A DNA stretch of 64,000 bases from VXNE01 sp965248075 (GTDB lineage Bacteria > Pseudomonadota > Gammaproteobacteria > Pseudomonadales > Azotimanducaceae). The translations under genes and the position numbers were made by a program. The notes under the pieces were generated by a model. It did no database searches. It worked only from the letters and a program-made list of their open reading frames with translations, and was not told where the DNA came from. Positions 36,261 to 44,818 of this stretch are shown piece by piece (positions within the stretch are counted from its first letter, which is position 1; each line of letters starts with the position of its first letter). The DNA lies in assembly GCA_965248075.1 (NCBI GenBank), contig CBDFIL010000003.1:2170001-2234000 (forward strand), written 5' to 3'.

Positions 36261-37126
36261 TTAACCGAGGCGGTTCAGGATCCCGTCGAGTTCGTCGAGG
36301 CTGCCATAGGCGATGACGACCTTGCCGGCGCCTTTCGCGCTCCGGGAGATGGAGACTCCCGCTCCGAGCCGTTCCGAAAGCCGTATCTCGAGCCTGCGGA
36401 TATCGGGATCGACGGTCGCGGGCCTGGGATGCGCTCGTTCGGCCCGCCCGCCGCACGAGCGCTTCGGTCTGGCGCACGGACAGGCGACCCTGCACCACCA
36501 CCCGTGCCATCGGTTCCTGGTCTTCCGGCCGGCAGGCCGAGCAACGCGCGGGCGTGTCCCATCTCGAGTCCGCCGGCTGCGAGCATCTCGCCCACGGCGT
36601 CCGGCAGGTTGAGCAGCCGCAGCAGGTTGGCCACGGCGGGGCGAGATTTACCGACGACCGCGGCGACTTCCTCCTGCGTCAACTCGAACTCTTCGCGCAG
36701 GCGCTGCAGGCCGCGTGCCTCCTCGATGGGATTGAGGTCCTCGCGCTGGACGTTCTCGATCAGAGCCATGGCCAGGGCGCCGCGATCGTCCACGTCGCGC
36801 ACGACCACCGGTATGCGTTCGAGTCCCGCGCGCTGCGCGGCACGCCAGCGACGTTCGCCGGCGATCAGTTCGAAGCCGCCGGCCATGCGAGGCCGGACCA
36901 CGCAGGGTTGCAGCAGGCCCTGGGAGCGGATGGATGCAGCCAGTTCCTCGATGCCCTCGTCGGCCACGACACGGCGCGGCTGCAACGGGCTGCGGTAGAT
37001 CTCGTCCACCGCGGCCATCGTGACCTGCGTGGCGTCCGTTCCGGCCCCGGCGTCGGCTGGCGGGCGGTCCCCGAGGAGCGCGTCGAGACCGCGCCCGAGG
37101 CCGCGTTTCCGGCCCGGTGCGTTCAT
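36261..37126 (-). CDS. parB: Chromosome partition protein ParB, with two apparent frameshifts
   Basis: ParB binds parS and spreads or clamps on DNA as a CTPase to load SMC and work with ParA. Residues 1-190 are normal: RKRGLGRGLDALLGD start, SPLQPRRVVADEGI, GLLQPCVVRP, IAGERRWRAAQRAGL (CTP-binding box) and ALIENVQREDLNPIEEA. The helix-turn-helix follows. After LLGLPA one extra G/C near 36520 shifts the frame. The next part, EDQEPMARVVVQGRLSVRQ TEALVRRA, lies in frame 2. Another extra base near 36440 shifts to frame 3, which encodes VDPDIRRLEIRLSERLGAGV and ends DELDGILNRLG with TAA at 36261-36263. Uncorrected, the frame ends at 36275 with a nonsense tail. Confidence 0.85.
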
Positions 37127-37133
37127 CCGCGCA

Positions 37134-37895
37134 CTACCGTGACCGACCCATCACTTCGCGGGCCAATGCCATGTAGGACGTGGCGCCGGCGCAGTGGCGG
37201 TCGTAGAGGATGGCGGGGAGGCCGTGGCTCGGAGCCTCCGCGAGGCGTACGTTGCGGGGGATGACGGTGCGGAATACGCGATCGCCGAAGTGTTTCATCA
37301 ACTGCCGCGACACGTCGCGGGTCAGGCTGGTGCGCGGATCATACATGGTTCGCAAAAAGCCCTCTATGGAGAGGCCCGGGTTGCCGCGCGCCCGCACGCC
37401 GGCGATCGTGTCGAGCAGCGCCGTCAGGCCCTCGAGCGCGTAGTACTCGCACTGGGTGGGGATCACCACCGCGTCGGCGGCCATCAACGCGTTCACGGTG
37501 AGCACGTTGAGCGACGGCGGGCAGTCCATGATCACGTAGTCGAAACGCTGCACCTCGCCCTCGAGGCAGCCGCGCAGGCGCGCGTTGCGGTCGGGGCTGC
37601 CGAGCAGTTCGAGTTCGGCGGCCGTGAGGTCGGCGTTGGACGGCGCGAGCTCCATGCCCGGAGCGCCCGGGGTCGCGATGTCCCCGAGCCGGACTTCGCC
37701 CAGCAGCCACTCGCAGGTACTCGCGTGCAGCGTGTGCTTGTCCACGCCGCAGCCCATCGTGGCGTTGCCCTGGGGGTCCAGATCGACGAGCAGCGTACAT
37801 TTCCCCTGCATGGCGAGCGACGCCGCGAGATTGACGCTGGTGGTGGTCTTGCCGACACCGCCCTTCTGGTTGGCCACCGCGAGGAGCCGCGTCAC
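37134..37895 (-). CDS. parA: Chromosome partition ATPase ParA (Soj)
   Basis: 253 residues from GTG 37893-37895, which overlaps the rsmG stop (GTGA). The deviant Walker A NQKGGVGKTTTSVNLAASLA is at 9-28, LLVDLDPQGNAT is the A' box and YVIMDCPPSLNVLTVNAL is Walker B. ParA forms ATP-dependent patches on the nucleoid and moves ParB-parS complexes. parB follows after 7 bases. Confidence 0.96.
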   Translation of the reverse strand: MTRLLAVANQKGGVGKTTTSVNLAASLAMQGKCTLLVDLDPQGNATMGCGVDKHTLHASTCEWLLGEVRLGDIATPGAPGMELAPSNADLTAAELELLGSPDRNARLRGCLEGEVQRFDYVIMDCPPSLNVLTVNALMAADAVVIPTQCEYYALEGLTALLDTIAGVRARGNPGLSIEGFLRTMYDPRTSLTRDVSRQLMKHFGDRVFRTVIPRNVRLAEAPSHGLPAILYDRHCAGATSYMALAREVMGRSR

Positions 37896-38467
37896 GAGCC
37901 CGCCTCCGGCGTGACCGCCGTGATGTAGCGCGCGTGCTCGGCTCCGGATGCCACCGGTTCGCTCGCGAGCGCGCGTCCGCCCGGAAGCGCTTCTGATGAC
38001 ACCGGGGCGCCGGTCTGCAGCAGCGCCACGCCGCCCGGTCGCAGGAGGCCGCGTACCGCCTTCCAGGTGACCGGCGGTGGCGCGAACGCGCGCGCGGTCA
38101 CCGTGTCGAACAGCGTTGCCGGGCGAAAGCTGCGCACGTCCTCCTCTACGACGGTCGCGTTCTCGAGGGCCAGTTCGATCAGGACCTGGCGTAGGAACCG
38201 GGCCTTCCTGGCGCTGCGCTCGACCAGGGTCACCGTCCAGTCGCCGCCCACGATCGCGAGCGGAATGCCGGGAAAGCCCGCGCCGGACCCCGCGTCGGCG
38301 ATGCACGTGCCGCGGATCCAGGGCACGAGGGTGAGGCTGTCCTGGATGTGGCGGCTCTCAAGGTGTTCGATGTCGCGCCGGCCGACGAGGTTGTAGACCC
38401 TGTTCCAGCGCCGCAGCAGGCCCCCGAACGCATCGAGACGCGCGCGCGCGTCGGGGTCGACACTCAC
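37892..38467 (-). CDS. rsmG: 16S rRNA (guanine527-N7)-methyltransferase
   Basis: 191 residues. The SAM-binding loop is DAGSGAGFPGIPLAIV, preceded by the family helix WNRVYNLVGRRDIEHLESRH. VERSARKARFLRQV and VTARAFAP follow. It methylates N7 of G527 in 16S rRNA. GTG start at 38465-38467 overlaps the mnmG TGA. Confidence 0.95.
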   Translation of the reverse strand: MSVDPDARARLDAFGGLLRRWNRVYNLVGRRDIEHLESRHIQDSLTLVPWIRGTCIADAGSGAGFPGIPLAIVGGDWTVTLVERSARKARFLRQVLIELALENATVVEEDVRSFRPATLFDTVTARAFAPPPVTWKAVRGLLRPGGVALLQTGAPVSSEALPGGRALASEPVASGAEHARYITAVTPEAGS

Positions 38468-40392
38468 GCCGATCGTCCCAACGCCTCCGTGCGCTTTCCC
38501 GCGGCCGGCGCAGTGCGCTCGTCCGCGTGCCGCTTCGCGTGGATGCGCAACAACGACAGCGCGGCCGGCGTCACGCCCGGAATGCGGGCGGCGCGCGCGA
38601 GGGTCGTCGGGCGCAGCGCCGCGAGCTTGTCCTTGAGTTCGTTGGAGAGCCCGGACATCCCCTCGTACGCAAGGTCCGCCGGCAGCACGACCTGCTCGCG
38701 CGCCCGCGCCCTGGCGATCTCCTCGTCCTGGCGCTTGATGTAGCCGTCGTACTTGGCCTGGATCTCGACCTGCTGCACCGCTTCCGGGGCAAATGAGCCG
38801 AGTTCCGGAACCACCACGGCGATATCGACCGCGCGGACACGCGGCCGCTTCAGGAAGTCGAGCAGGCTCGTGTCCTTGGCCAGGTTCTCGCCGCAGCGCG
38901 CCGCCAGCGCGTTCGCCAGATCGCTGTCAGGCGCCACCCGTTGCGACTCGAGGAGCGCCGTCGCGCCCCGAATCGCCTCGCGCTTCGTCTCGAAAGCACG
39001 AAAGCGCCCGTCGTCGACCAGGCCCAGCTCGCGCCCGACGGGGGTCAGCCGCAGGTCCGCGTTGTCCTGGCGCAGCCGCAGGCGGTATTCCGCGCGACTG
39101 GTGAACATGCGGTAGGGCTCGTTGGTCCCGAGGTTCACGAGGTCGTCCACGAGCACGCCGAGGTAGGCCTCGTGCCGTCCCGGGGTCCACGGCTCGAGTT
39201 CCGCGACCCGGCGCGCCGCGTTGATGCCGGCGAGCAGTCCCTGGGCCGCCGCCTCTTCGTATCCGGTGGTGCCGTTGATCTGGCCGGCGAAGAAGAGGTG
39301 CGACACGGGTCGCGTTTCCAGGGAATGGTGCAGCCCGCGGGGATCGAAGAAGTCGTACTCGATCGCGTATCCGGGGCGCGTGATCCGCGCGCGCTCGAAG
39401 CCCTCGATGCTGCGCACCAGCGCAAGCTGCACATCGAACGGCAGACTCGTCGAGATGCCGTTCGGATACAGCTCGTGGGTGTCGAGGCCTTCCGGCTCGA
39501 CGAAGATCCGGTGCTCGGTACGGTCCGCGAAGCGCACCACCTTGTCCTCGATGGACGGACAGTAACGCGGCCCGACGCCTTCGATCACGCCGGTGTACAT
39601 GGGCGAGCGGTCGAGGCCGGCGCGGATGATACGGTGCGTGGCCTCGTTCGTCGCCGCCACGTAGCAGGGGACCTGGCGCGGATGCACGCTCGTGTCCGAC
39701 AGATAGGACATCACCGGCCGGGGCTCGTCGCCCCACTGCACTTCGAGGCGGTCGAAGTCCACCGTGTCGCCGGCGATGCGCGGCGGCGTGCCGGTCTTGA
39801 GGCGGTCCACCGGGAAGGGCAGGGCACGCAGGCGTTCCGCCAGGGCGTTGGATGGCGCGTCGCCGGCGCGGCCGCCCGGTCGGTTCTCGAGGCCGACGTG
39901 GATGCGACCGCCGAGAAACGTTCCCGTGGTCAGCACTACGGTGCGGGCGGGAAAGCGCAAACCCATGTCGGTGCGCACGCCGGTCACGCGCCCGTCTTCG
40001 ATATCGAGATCGACGACCGACTGCTGGAAGATCGCGAGGTTGGGCTGGCGTTCGAGCATGCCGCGAATGGCGCCGCGGTAGAGCGTCCGGTCCGCCTGCG
40101 CGCGGGTCGCACGCACGGCCGGGCCCTTGCTCCCGTTCAGCGTGCGGAACTGGATGCCGGCGGCGTCCGCGGCGAGGCCCATCGCGCCGCCGAGGGCGTC
40201 GATCTCCTTGACGAGATGGCTCTTGCCGATGCCGCCGATGGCGGGATTGCAGGACATCTGCCCGAGGGTCTCGATGTTTTGCGTCAGCAGCAGCGTCGCG
40301 GCGCCCATGCGTGCCGCCGCCAGCGCCGCTTCCGTGCCGGCATGTCCGCCACCGATCACGATGACGTCGTGGATTTCTTCGTCGCGCATCAT
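38464..40392 (-). CDS. mnmG: tRNA uridine 5-carboxymethylaminomethyl modification enzyme, FAD subunit
   Basis: 642 residues from ATG 40390-40392, chosen because the family starts about 8 residues before the FAD loop DVIVIGGGHAGTEAA. QMSCNPAIGGIGKSHLVKEI, RYCPSIEDKVVRF and GTTGYEEAAAQGLLAGINAA are hallmark segments. With MnmE it modifies U34 of tRNAs reading NNA/NNG codons. An in-frame ATG at 40428, 3 bases after the mnmE stop, is an alternative start. Confidence 0.97.
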   Translation of the reverse strand: MMRDEEIHDVIVIGGGHAGTEAALAAARMGAATLLLTQNIETLGQMSCNPAIGGIGKSHLVKEIDALGGAMGLAADAAGIQFRTLNGSKGPAVRATRAQADRTLYRGAIRGMLERQPNLAIFQQSVVDLDIEDGRVTGVRTDMGLRFPARTVVLTTGTFLGGRIHVGLENRPGGRAGDAPSNALAERLRALPFPVDRLKTGTPPRIAGDTVDFDRLEVQWGDEPRPVMSYLSDTSVHPRQVPCYVAATNEATHRIIRAGLDRSPMYTGVIEGVGPRYCPSIEDKVVRFADRTEHRIFVEPEGLDTHELYPNGISTSLPFDVQLALVRSIEGFERARITRPGYAIEYDFFDPRGLHHSLETRPVSHLFFAGQINGTTGYEEAAAQGLLAGINAARRVAELEPWTPGRHEAYLGVLVDDLVNLGTNEPYRMFTSRAEYRLRLRQDNADLRLTPVGRELGLVDDGRFRAFETKREAIRGATALLESQRVAPDSDLANALAARCGENLAKDTSLLDFLKRPRVRAVDIAVVVPELGSFAPEAVQQVEIQAKYDGYIKRQDEEIARARAREQVVLPADLAYEGMSGLSNELKDKLAALRPTTLARAARIPGVTPAALSLLRIHAKRHADERTAPAAGKRTEALGRSA

Positions 40393-40431
40393 GGCCTGGG
40401 GTCGTGCTCCGAGCCGGCGGGGGCGCATAGC

Positions 40432-41757
40432 TTATTTGCCGATGCAGAAGCTGGCAAAGATTTCTCCGAGAAGATCGTCGGTCGAAGTCTCCCCGACCAC
40501 GGTACCGAGGTGCTCATGGGCCGCGCGGAGCTCCTCGGCGAGCAGTTCGCCCTCGCCTTCGGCCAGGCGGCGCGCTCCGGCGGCCAGCGCCGCGTCCGTG
40601 GCGGCCAGGGCCTCGATATGCCGCCGTCGGGCGGTGAACGCGCCCTCTCCCGTGCGATAGCCGGCCAGGCGCTTGAGTTCCGAGACGAGATCGTCGAATC
40701 CGTCTCCGTCGAGCGCGCAGACCCGCACCAGCCCGTCCTCGACGCGGCCCGCCGGGCGACCGCTCCGGTCCGTCTTGTTGCGCACGACGAGCGTGCGTTC
40801 CGAGTCCGTCTGCAGCGCCGAATACGGGCAGCGATCGTCCACCACCTCGACGACGATCTCCGCGCTCGCCATCGCCCGGCGCGTACGAGCCACGCCCTGG
40901 GCTTCGACCGGATCGTCGGTGTCCCGCAGCCCTGCCGTGTCGACGACCCGTACCGGTAGCCCGTCGAGATCGAAGTCCGCGCTCAGCGTGTCCCGCGTGG
41001 TGCCCGGCACCGGCGTGACGATCGCTCTATCCTCTCCAGACAACCTGTTGAAAATACTTGACTTGCCGACGTTCGGTTCGCCCACGAAGACGATGTTCGC
41101 ACCGTCGTTCAGGAGCGCCCCCTGGGTCGCTTCGGTGCGCAGCGCGGCCAGGCCATCGCGCACGGCGCCGAGCCGCGTGCCGATGTCGGACTCCGACAGG
41201 AAGTCGATGTCGTCCTCCGGGAAGTCGATGGCGCCCTCGCAGAAGACCCGCAACGCCAGCACGCCCCGGTCCACTTCGTGCACGCGCTGCGAGAACGCGC
41301 CGGTGAGCGATCGCACCGCGCCGAGCGCCGCCTGTCGCGTCGCACTGTTGACCAGGTCCAGGATCGCTTCCGCCTGCACGAGATCGATCCGTCCGTTGAC
41401 GAACGCGCGTTCCGAAAACTCGCCCGGGTTGGCCCGCCGCGCTCCGAGATCGAGCACCCGGGCGAGCACGAGATCGAGCACCATCGGGCCGCCATGACCC
41501 TGCAGTTCGAGGACATCCTCACCGGTGAAGGACCGCGGGCCGGCGAAGAAAAGGGCGATGCCGCGATCGAGACCTTCTCCTTCGGCATCGCGGAAGTCGC
41601 AGAACTCGGCATGTCGTGCGGTGAGCTTCCTGCCCACCACCGCGAGCGCAATCTCCCCCGCGGCGGGACCGGATACGCGCACGATCCCCACTCCGCCGCG
41701 GCCGGGTGCCGTGGCCACGGCAGCGATAGTGTCGGCAGGTCGGTCGGCGCGCGTCAT
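40432..41757 (-). CDS. mnmE: tRNA modification GTPase
   Basis: 441 residues, normal length. The folate-binding N-domain begins DTIAAVATAPGRGGVGIVRV. The G domain has GEPNVGKSSIFN (P-loop), PGTTRDTL, DTAGLRD and NKTD. The C-terminus ends in the invariant CIGK with the catalytic Cys. It partners MnmG in wobble-uridine modification. It lies 19 bases after yidC. Confidence 0.97.
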   Translation of the reverse strand: MTRADRPADTIAAVATAPGRGGVGIVRVSGPAAGEIALAVVGRKLTARHAEFCDFRDAEGEGLDRGIALFFAGPRSFTGEDVLELQGHGGPMVLDLVLARVLDLGARRANPGEFSERAFVNGRIDLVQAEAILDLVNSATRQAALGAVRSLTGAFSQRVHEVDRGVLALRVFCEGAIDFPEDDIDFLSESDIGTRLGAVRDGLAALRTEATQGALLNDGANIVFVGEPNVGKSSIFNRLSGEDRAIVTPVPGTTRDTLSADFDLDGLPVRVVDTAGLRDTDDPVEAQGVARTRRAMASAEIVVEVVDDRCPYSALQTDSERTLVVRNKTDRSGRPAGRVEDGLVRVCALDGDGFDDLVSELKRLAGYRTGEGAFTARRRHIEALAATDAALAAGARRLAEGEGELLAEELRAAHEHLGTVVGETSTDDLLGEIFASFCIGK

Positions 41758-41776
41758 GGCCGCCTGGCCCCGTGGC

Positions 41777-43513
41777 TCAGGCCTTGGCCGCCCCGCCGCT
41801 GTCCGCGTGTTCGATCCGGTACGTGATGAACCACTGCTGGGCCATGGAGAGGAGGTTGTTGACGAGCCAATAGAGCACGAGGCCCGACGGGAAGAACAGG
41901 AACAGGACGGTGAACATGATGGGCATCATCTTCATCATGCGCGCCATAGTCGGGTCCGGCGGCGGCGGGTTCAGGAGTTGCTGACCGAACATCGAGGCGC
42001 CCATGAGGATCGGCAGCACGAAGAACTGGTCCATCGCCGCCAGGTCGTCGATCCACAGGAAAAACGGCGCCTGGCGCAGCTCCACGCTCTCGTAGAGCAC
42101 CCAGTAGAGAGCGATGAAGACCGGCATCTGCAGGAGCATGGGCAGGCATCCGCCGAGCGGATTCGCCTTCTCCTTCTTGTAGAGCCCCATCATTTCCTGC
42201 GAGAGCCGCTGCCGGTCGCCGGCGTGGCGTTCCTGCAGCCGTTTCATCTGCGGGGTCAGCTTGCGCATCTTCGCCATGGACTTGTAGCTCGCCGCCGACA
42301 ACGGGTAGAGAACGAGCTTGATGACCAGGGTCATCAGGATGATTGCCACGCCCCAGTTCGCGATCAGGTCGTGGATGCCGTCGAGCAGATAGAACAGCGG
42401 CACCGCCAGCCACCACAGGATGCCGTAGTCGACGGTCAGGCCCAGGTTCGGAGAGATCTCCTCCAGGCGTTTCTGGTTCTTGGGTCCCGCGTAGAAGCCG
42501 GCGCCGACGCGAGCGACCTCGCCCGGCGCCACGGAGAAGACCGGGCCGGTGAACCCGACGATGTACGTGCCGTCGCCGTTTCGGTTGGGATAGCCGTAGA
42601 ACCGGTTGCGGTCCTCCGGGTTCGCCACCCAGGCGCTCAGGAAATAGTGCTGCAGGACGGCGATCCAGCCACCGTCGACCTCCTCGTCCAGCGCCTCGTC
42701 TTCCAGATCCTCGAAGTCCACCTTGTCGTAGCGCGAATCCGCCGTCGTGAGCGCGGCACCGAGGTACGGTCTCGGCCCGAGGTTCAGGCCGCTCCTGCCT
42801 TCCGGCACCGACGTGTCGCGTTTCAGTTGCGCAAAGAGGCTCGCGGAGAGCGTTTCGGAGGTCTGGTTGTGGACCCGGTACTCGAGGCCCACGTGGTAGT
42901 CCGCGGGGTCGAAGCGGAACCGCTTCTCGACCGAGATGCCGGCGTCCGCGAAGCGCAGGACCACGTCCTCGGGCGTGTCGTCGATACGGTATCTGGCGAG
43001 GTCCGACCTGTACAGCGGCCGTTCGCCTCGTGCGTCGATGCCGTCGCGTCCGACCAGGCCGCTCTGCGCGACGTAAGTGTGCCCGGCGCGGCGGTCGAGC
43101 AGGACGAAAGGCGTATCCGGGCGATCCAGGCTGACGGGAAACTGCGGCAGATGCACGCCGACGATATCGCCGCCGCGCGGATCGATCCAGGCGATCATCT
43201 TCGGGGTTTCGACCTCGATCAGGGCGGTTCTGAAGTCAGCCGCCATGCCCGGGTCCGTGCGGACGGACTCCGTTGCGACGGGTACGTCCGGCACGTCGGA
43301 CGAAGGCTCCGTGGGCAACCCCCCGGGCGGCGCTGCGAATTCGGGCACTTCAGCGGCCGGCGCGCCAAGCGGGGTCTCCAGGGCCCCGGTGGGCGGGGCG
43401 CTCGTGGGCGCCGGCGCGCTGCCGTGGTCTTCCTGCCAGGCCAGCATCAGCAGGTATCCCGTCACCGCCAGGGCGACGATCAGGACGATACGTTGGATCT
43501 CCGGTGAAGGCAT
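41777..43513 (-). CDS. yidC: Membrane protein insertase YidC
   Basis: 578 residues, the gram-negative form. One N-terminal membrane helix (IVLIVALAVTGYLLMLAWQ), a Pro-rich linker and a large periplasmic beta domain (about 60-350) come first. The conserved insertase core follows: YPLSAASYKSMAKMRKLTPQ, then PLGGCLPMLLQMPVFIALYW and a last helix before TYRIEHAD. It inserts inner-membrane proteins, including the Fo c and a subunits encoded nearby. Confidence 0.97.
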   Translation of the reverse strand: MPSPEIQRIVLIVALAVTGYLLMLAWQEDHGSAPAPTSAPPTGALETPLGAPAAEVPEFAAPPGGLPTEPSSDVPDVPVATESVRTDPGMAADFRTALIEVETPKMIAWIDPRGGDIVGVHLPQFPVSLDRPDTPFVLLDRRAGHTYVAQSGLVGRDGIDARGERPLYRSDLARYRIDDTPEDVVLRFADAGISVEKRFRFDPADYHVGLEYRVHNQTSETLSASLFAQLKRDTSVPEGRSGLNLGPRPYLGAALTTADSRYDKVDFEDLEDEALDEEVDGGWIAVLQHYFLSAWVANPEDRNRFYGYPNRNGDGTYIVGFTGPVFSVAPGEVARVGAGFYAGPKNQKRLEEISPNLGLTVDYGILWWLAVPLFYLLDGIHDLIANWGVAIILMTLVIKLVLYPLSAASYKSMAKMRKLTPQMKRLQERHAGDRQRLSQEMMGLYKKEKANPLGGCLPMLLQMPVFIALYWVLYESVELRQAPFFLWIDDLAAMDQFFVLPILMGASMFGQQLLNPPPPDPTMARMMKMMPIMFTVLFLFFPSGLVLYWLVNNLLSMAQQWFITYRIEHADSGGAAKA

Positions 43514-43531
43514 GGTATTCGGGCGAGGTCC

Positions 43532-43855
43532 TTACCCGGCCTTCGGTACGGGATCGTAGCCGCCTTCGTGCCAGGGATGACAGCGGCCAATGCGCTTGAG
43601 CGCCAGCCAGCCGCCGCGGATCGCACCATGGGTCTCGATGGCCTCGAGCGCGTACGCCGAACAGGTCGGATGGTAGCGGCAGCTCGGTGGAAACAGCGGG
43701 CTGATCGCATACCGGTAAACCCGCACCAGGGTGCCGACGACTGCCCTCGGAACGTCCGCGGGGCGCCAGCGCGCATGCCGCCGGTCAGCGCGGGAAGCCG
43801 TGCTGTCACGCGCCGCGCCATGCCCGGGCGCCGGGGTTGGGTTGTCCCTGTTCAC
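43532..43855 (-). CDS. yidD: Membrane protein insertion efficiency factor
   Basis: 107 residues, with an amphipathic helix (YRYAISPLFPPSCRYHPTCS) followed by YALEAIETHGAIRG and RCHPWHEGGYDPVP, the family signature with its conserved Cys residues. The ATG overlaps the rnpA stop (ATGA). It is longer at the N-terminus than the usual 70-85 residues, so a later start is possible. Confidence 0.92.
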   Translation of the reverse strand: MNRDNPTPAPGHGAARDSTASRADRRHARWRPADVPRAVVGTLVRVYRYAISPLFPPSCRYHPTCSAYALEAIETHGAIRGGWLALKRIGRCHPWHEGGYDPVPKAG

Positions 43856-44181
43856 TGCACCTTCAGCCAGAGTTTGTCGGCGGCACGCCGTGCGTTGCCC
43901 GGCGCGAAGACGATCACCACGATGTCCCAGGCCGGCAGCCCGGGTCTTGCGATTCGGAAGGACTCGCGCAACTGCCGCTTCACCTGGTTGCGGTCCACCG
44001 CCCGCTTGTGAACCCGTTTCGGCACGACCAATCCCAGGCGAGCGCCGCCCATTCTATTCGGTACGGCGAGCAGACGTAACGGCTCGATACGGAGCCTCGT
44101 GGCGGGCGCGCGAAAGACCCGATCGAAGTCGGTCTTGCGAGTGAGCCTTGCGAGGCGGGGAAAGGGGTAGCCGGCGGTCAA
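43852..44181 (-). CDS. rnpA: Ribonuclease P protein component
   Basis: 109 residues. LTRKTDFDRVFRAPATR is the N-terminal strand-helix, and RVHKRAVDRNQVKRQLRESF is the RNR-type RNA-binding helix, here RNQVKR. It assists the RNase P RNA in maturing tRNA 5' ends. The best start is TTG 44179-44181, 31 bases after the rpmH stop; no ATG or GTG lies in a better place. Confidence 0.93.
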   Translation of the reverse strand: MTAGYPFPRLARLTRKTDFDRVFRAPATRLRIEPLRLLAVPNRMGGARLGLVVPKRVHKRAVDRNQVKRQLRESFRIARPGLPAWDIVVIVFAPGNARRAADKLWLKVQ

Positions 44182-44212
44182 GAAAGTGGCCCGGCGAACC
44201 GGCCCGGACGGG

Positions 44213-44350
44213 TCAGTCGACCGTCAGGCGCTTCCTGCCCTTGGCACGTCTCGCGTTCAACACACGGCGGCCGCCGCGCGTGGACATGCGTGCCCGGAAG
44301 CCGTGGGTGCGCTTGCGCTTGATGCGGCTCGGCTGAAACGTCCTCTTCAC
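44213..44350 (-). CDS. rpmH: 50S ribosomal protein L34
   Basis: 45 residues, translated directly from the minus strand: KRTFQPSRIKRKRTHGFRAR, then MSTRGGRRVLNARRAKGRK and RLTVD. This matches L34 over its full length. The start is GTG 44348-44350 with ACGGAGG upstream. It is the first gene leftward from the origin gap and probably shares a promoter with rnpA and yidD. Confidence 0.96.
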   Translation of the reverse strand: MKRTFQPSRIKRKRTHGFRARMSTRGGRRVLNARRAKGRKRLTVD

Positions 44351-44818
44351 GGGGCCTCCGTCGGTGGCGAGGTTGCGTGGGCGGAGCGCGATTCTAGGGA
44401 TGCCGTGGTGGGCGCGTCAATAAAGACAAATTTTCGAGACATAAAGGATCGTTGTTGTTGTTGAGGAGCGTCCGGCTGTGCGCAAGCGAGATAACGCATT
44501 CATTCCGTAGGAGATTTCTCACACGGCAACATGTGCATTCCCTACGCGTAACCTGGCTTTCGCTTGGGGGAAATTCAGCCCTGTCCGGGGGAGCGGCAGT
44601 TGTCCACAGGATATGCGGGGTCCTGTGCACAATATATGCAGGTCGCCGAGGCGTTTCGGCGCGCGGACCACGGCTTTTCATTCATCGTAATTATTTGATC
44701 CATAACGAATGATTCATAAAACGAGAAATTTCGGTCAGGAATCCTGATGCAGCCCGATTGTCTTCGTGCGTAGAATGGATTTGCGGGCGAGGGGCCGCGC
44801 GATTTACGGGGGGTGGAG
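44351..44818. other. Candidate replication origin (oriC) between rpmH and dnaA
   Basis: This 468-base gap is the usual oriC position in Pseudomonas-type gammaproteobacteria. It is the most AT-rich part of the core region, especially 44677-44730 (CGTAATTATTTGATCC, then AACGAATGATTCATAAAACG), a candidate unwinding element. A DnaA-box-like TTGTCCACA is at 44600-44608 and a weaker TGTGCACAA at 44624-44632. I see no perfect TTATCCACA, so the box assignment is tentative. The gap also holds the divergent rpmH and dnaA promoters. Confidence 0.6.
44600..44608 (+). promoter_or_regulatory. DnaA-box-like site
   Basis: TTGTCCACA differs from the consensus TTATCCACA at one position. It is followed at 44624 by TGTGCACAA (inverse TTGTGCACA), a poorer match. 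The spacing of 16 bases and the AT-rich tract 45 bases further on fit an origin. Confidence 0.5.

Noticed and set aside
36261..37126. Programmed frameshifting in parB
   Set aside because: Two separate shifts of the same sense are needed, with no slippery heptamer or stop signal arrangement; indels are simpler.
38941..40959. Very long plus-strand open frame opposite mnmG and mnmE
   Set aside because: It is an antisense shadow caused by high GC; the opposite strand encodes two unmistakable proteins and this translation has no family signal.
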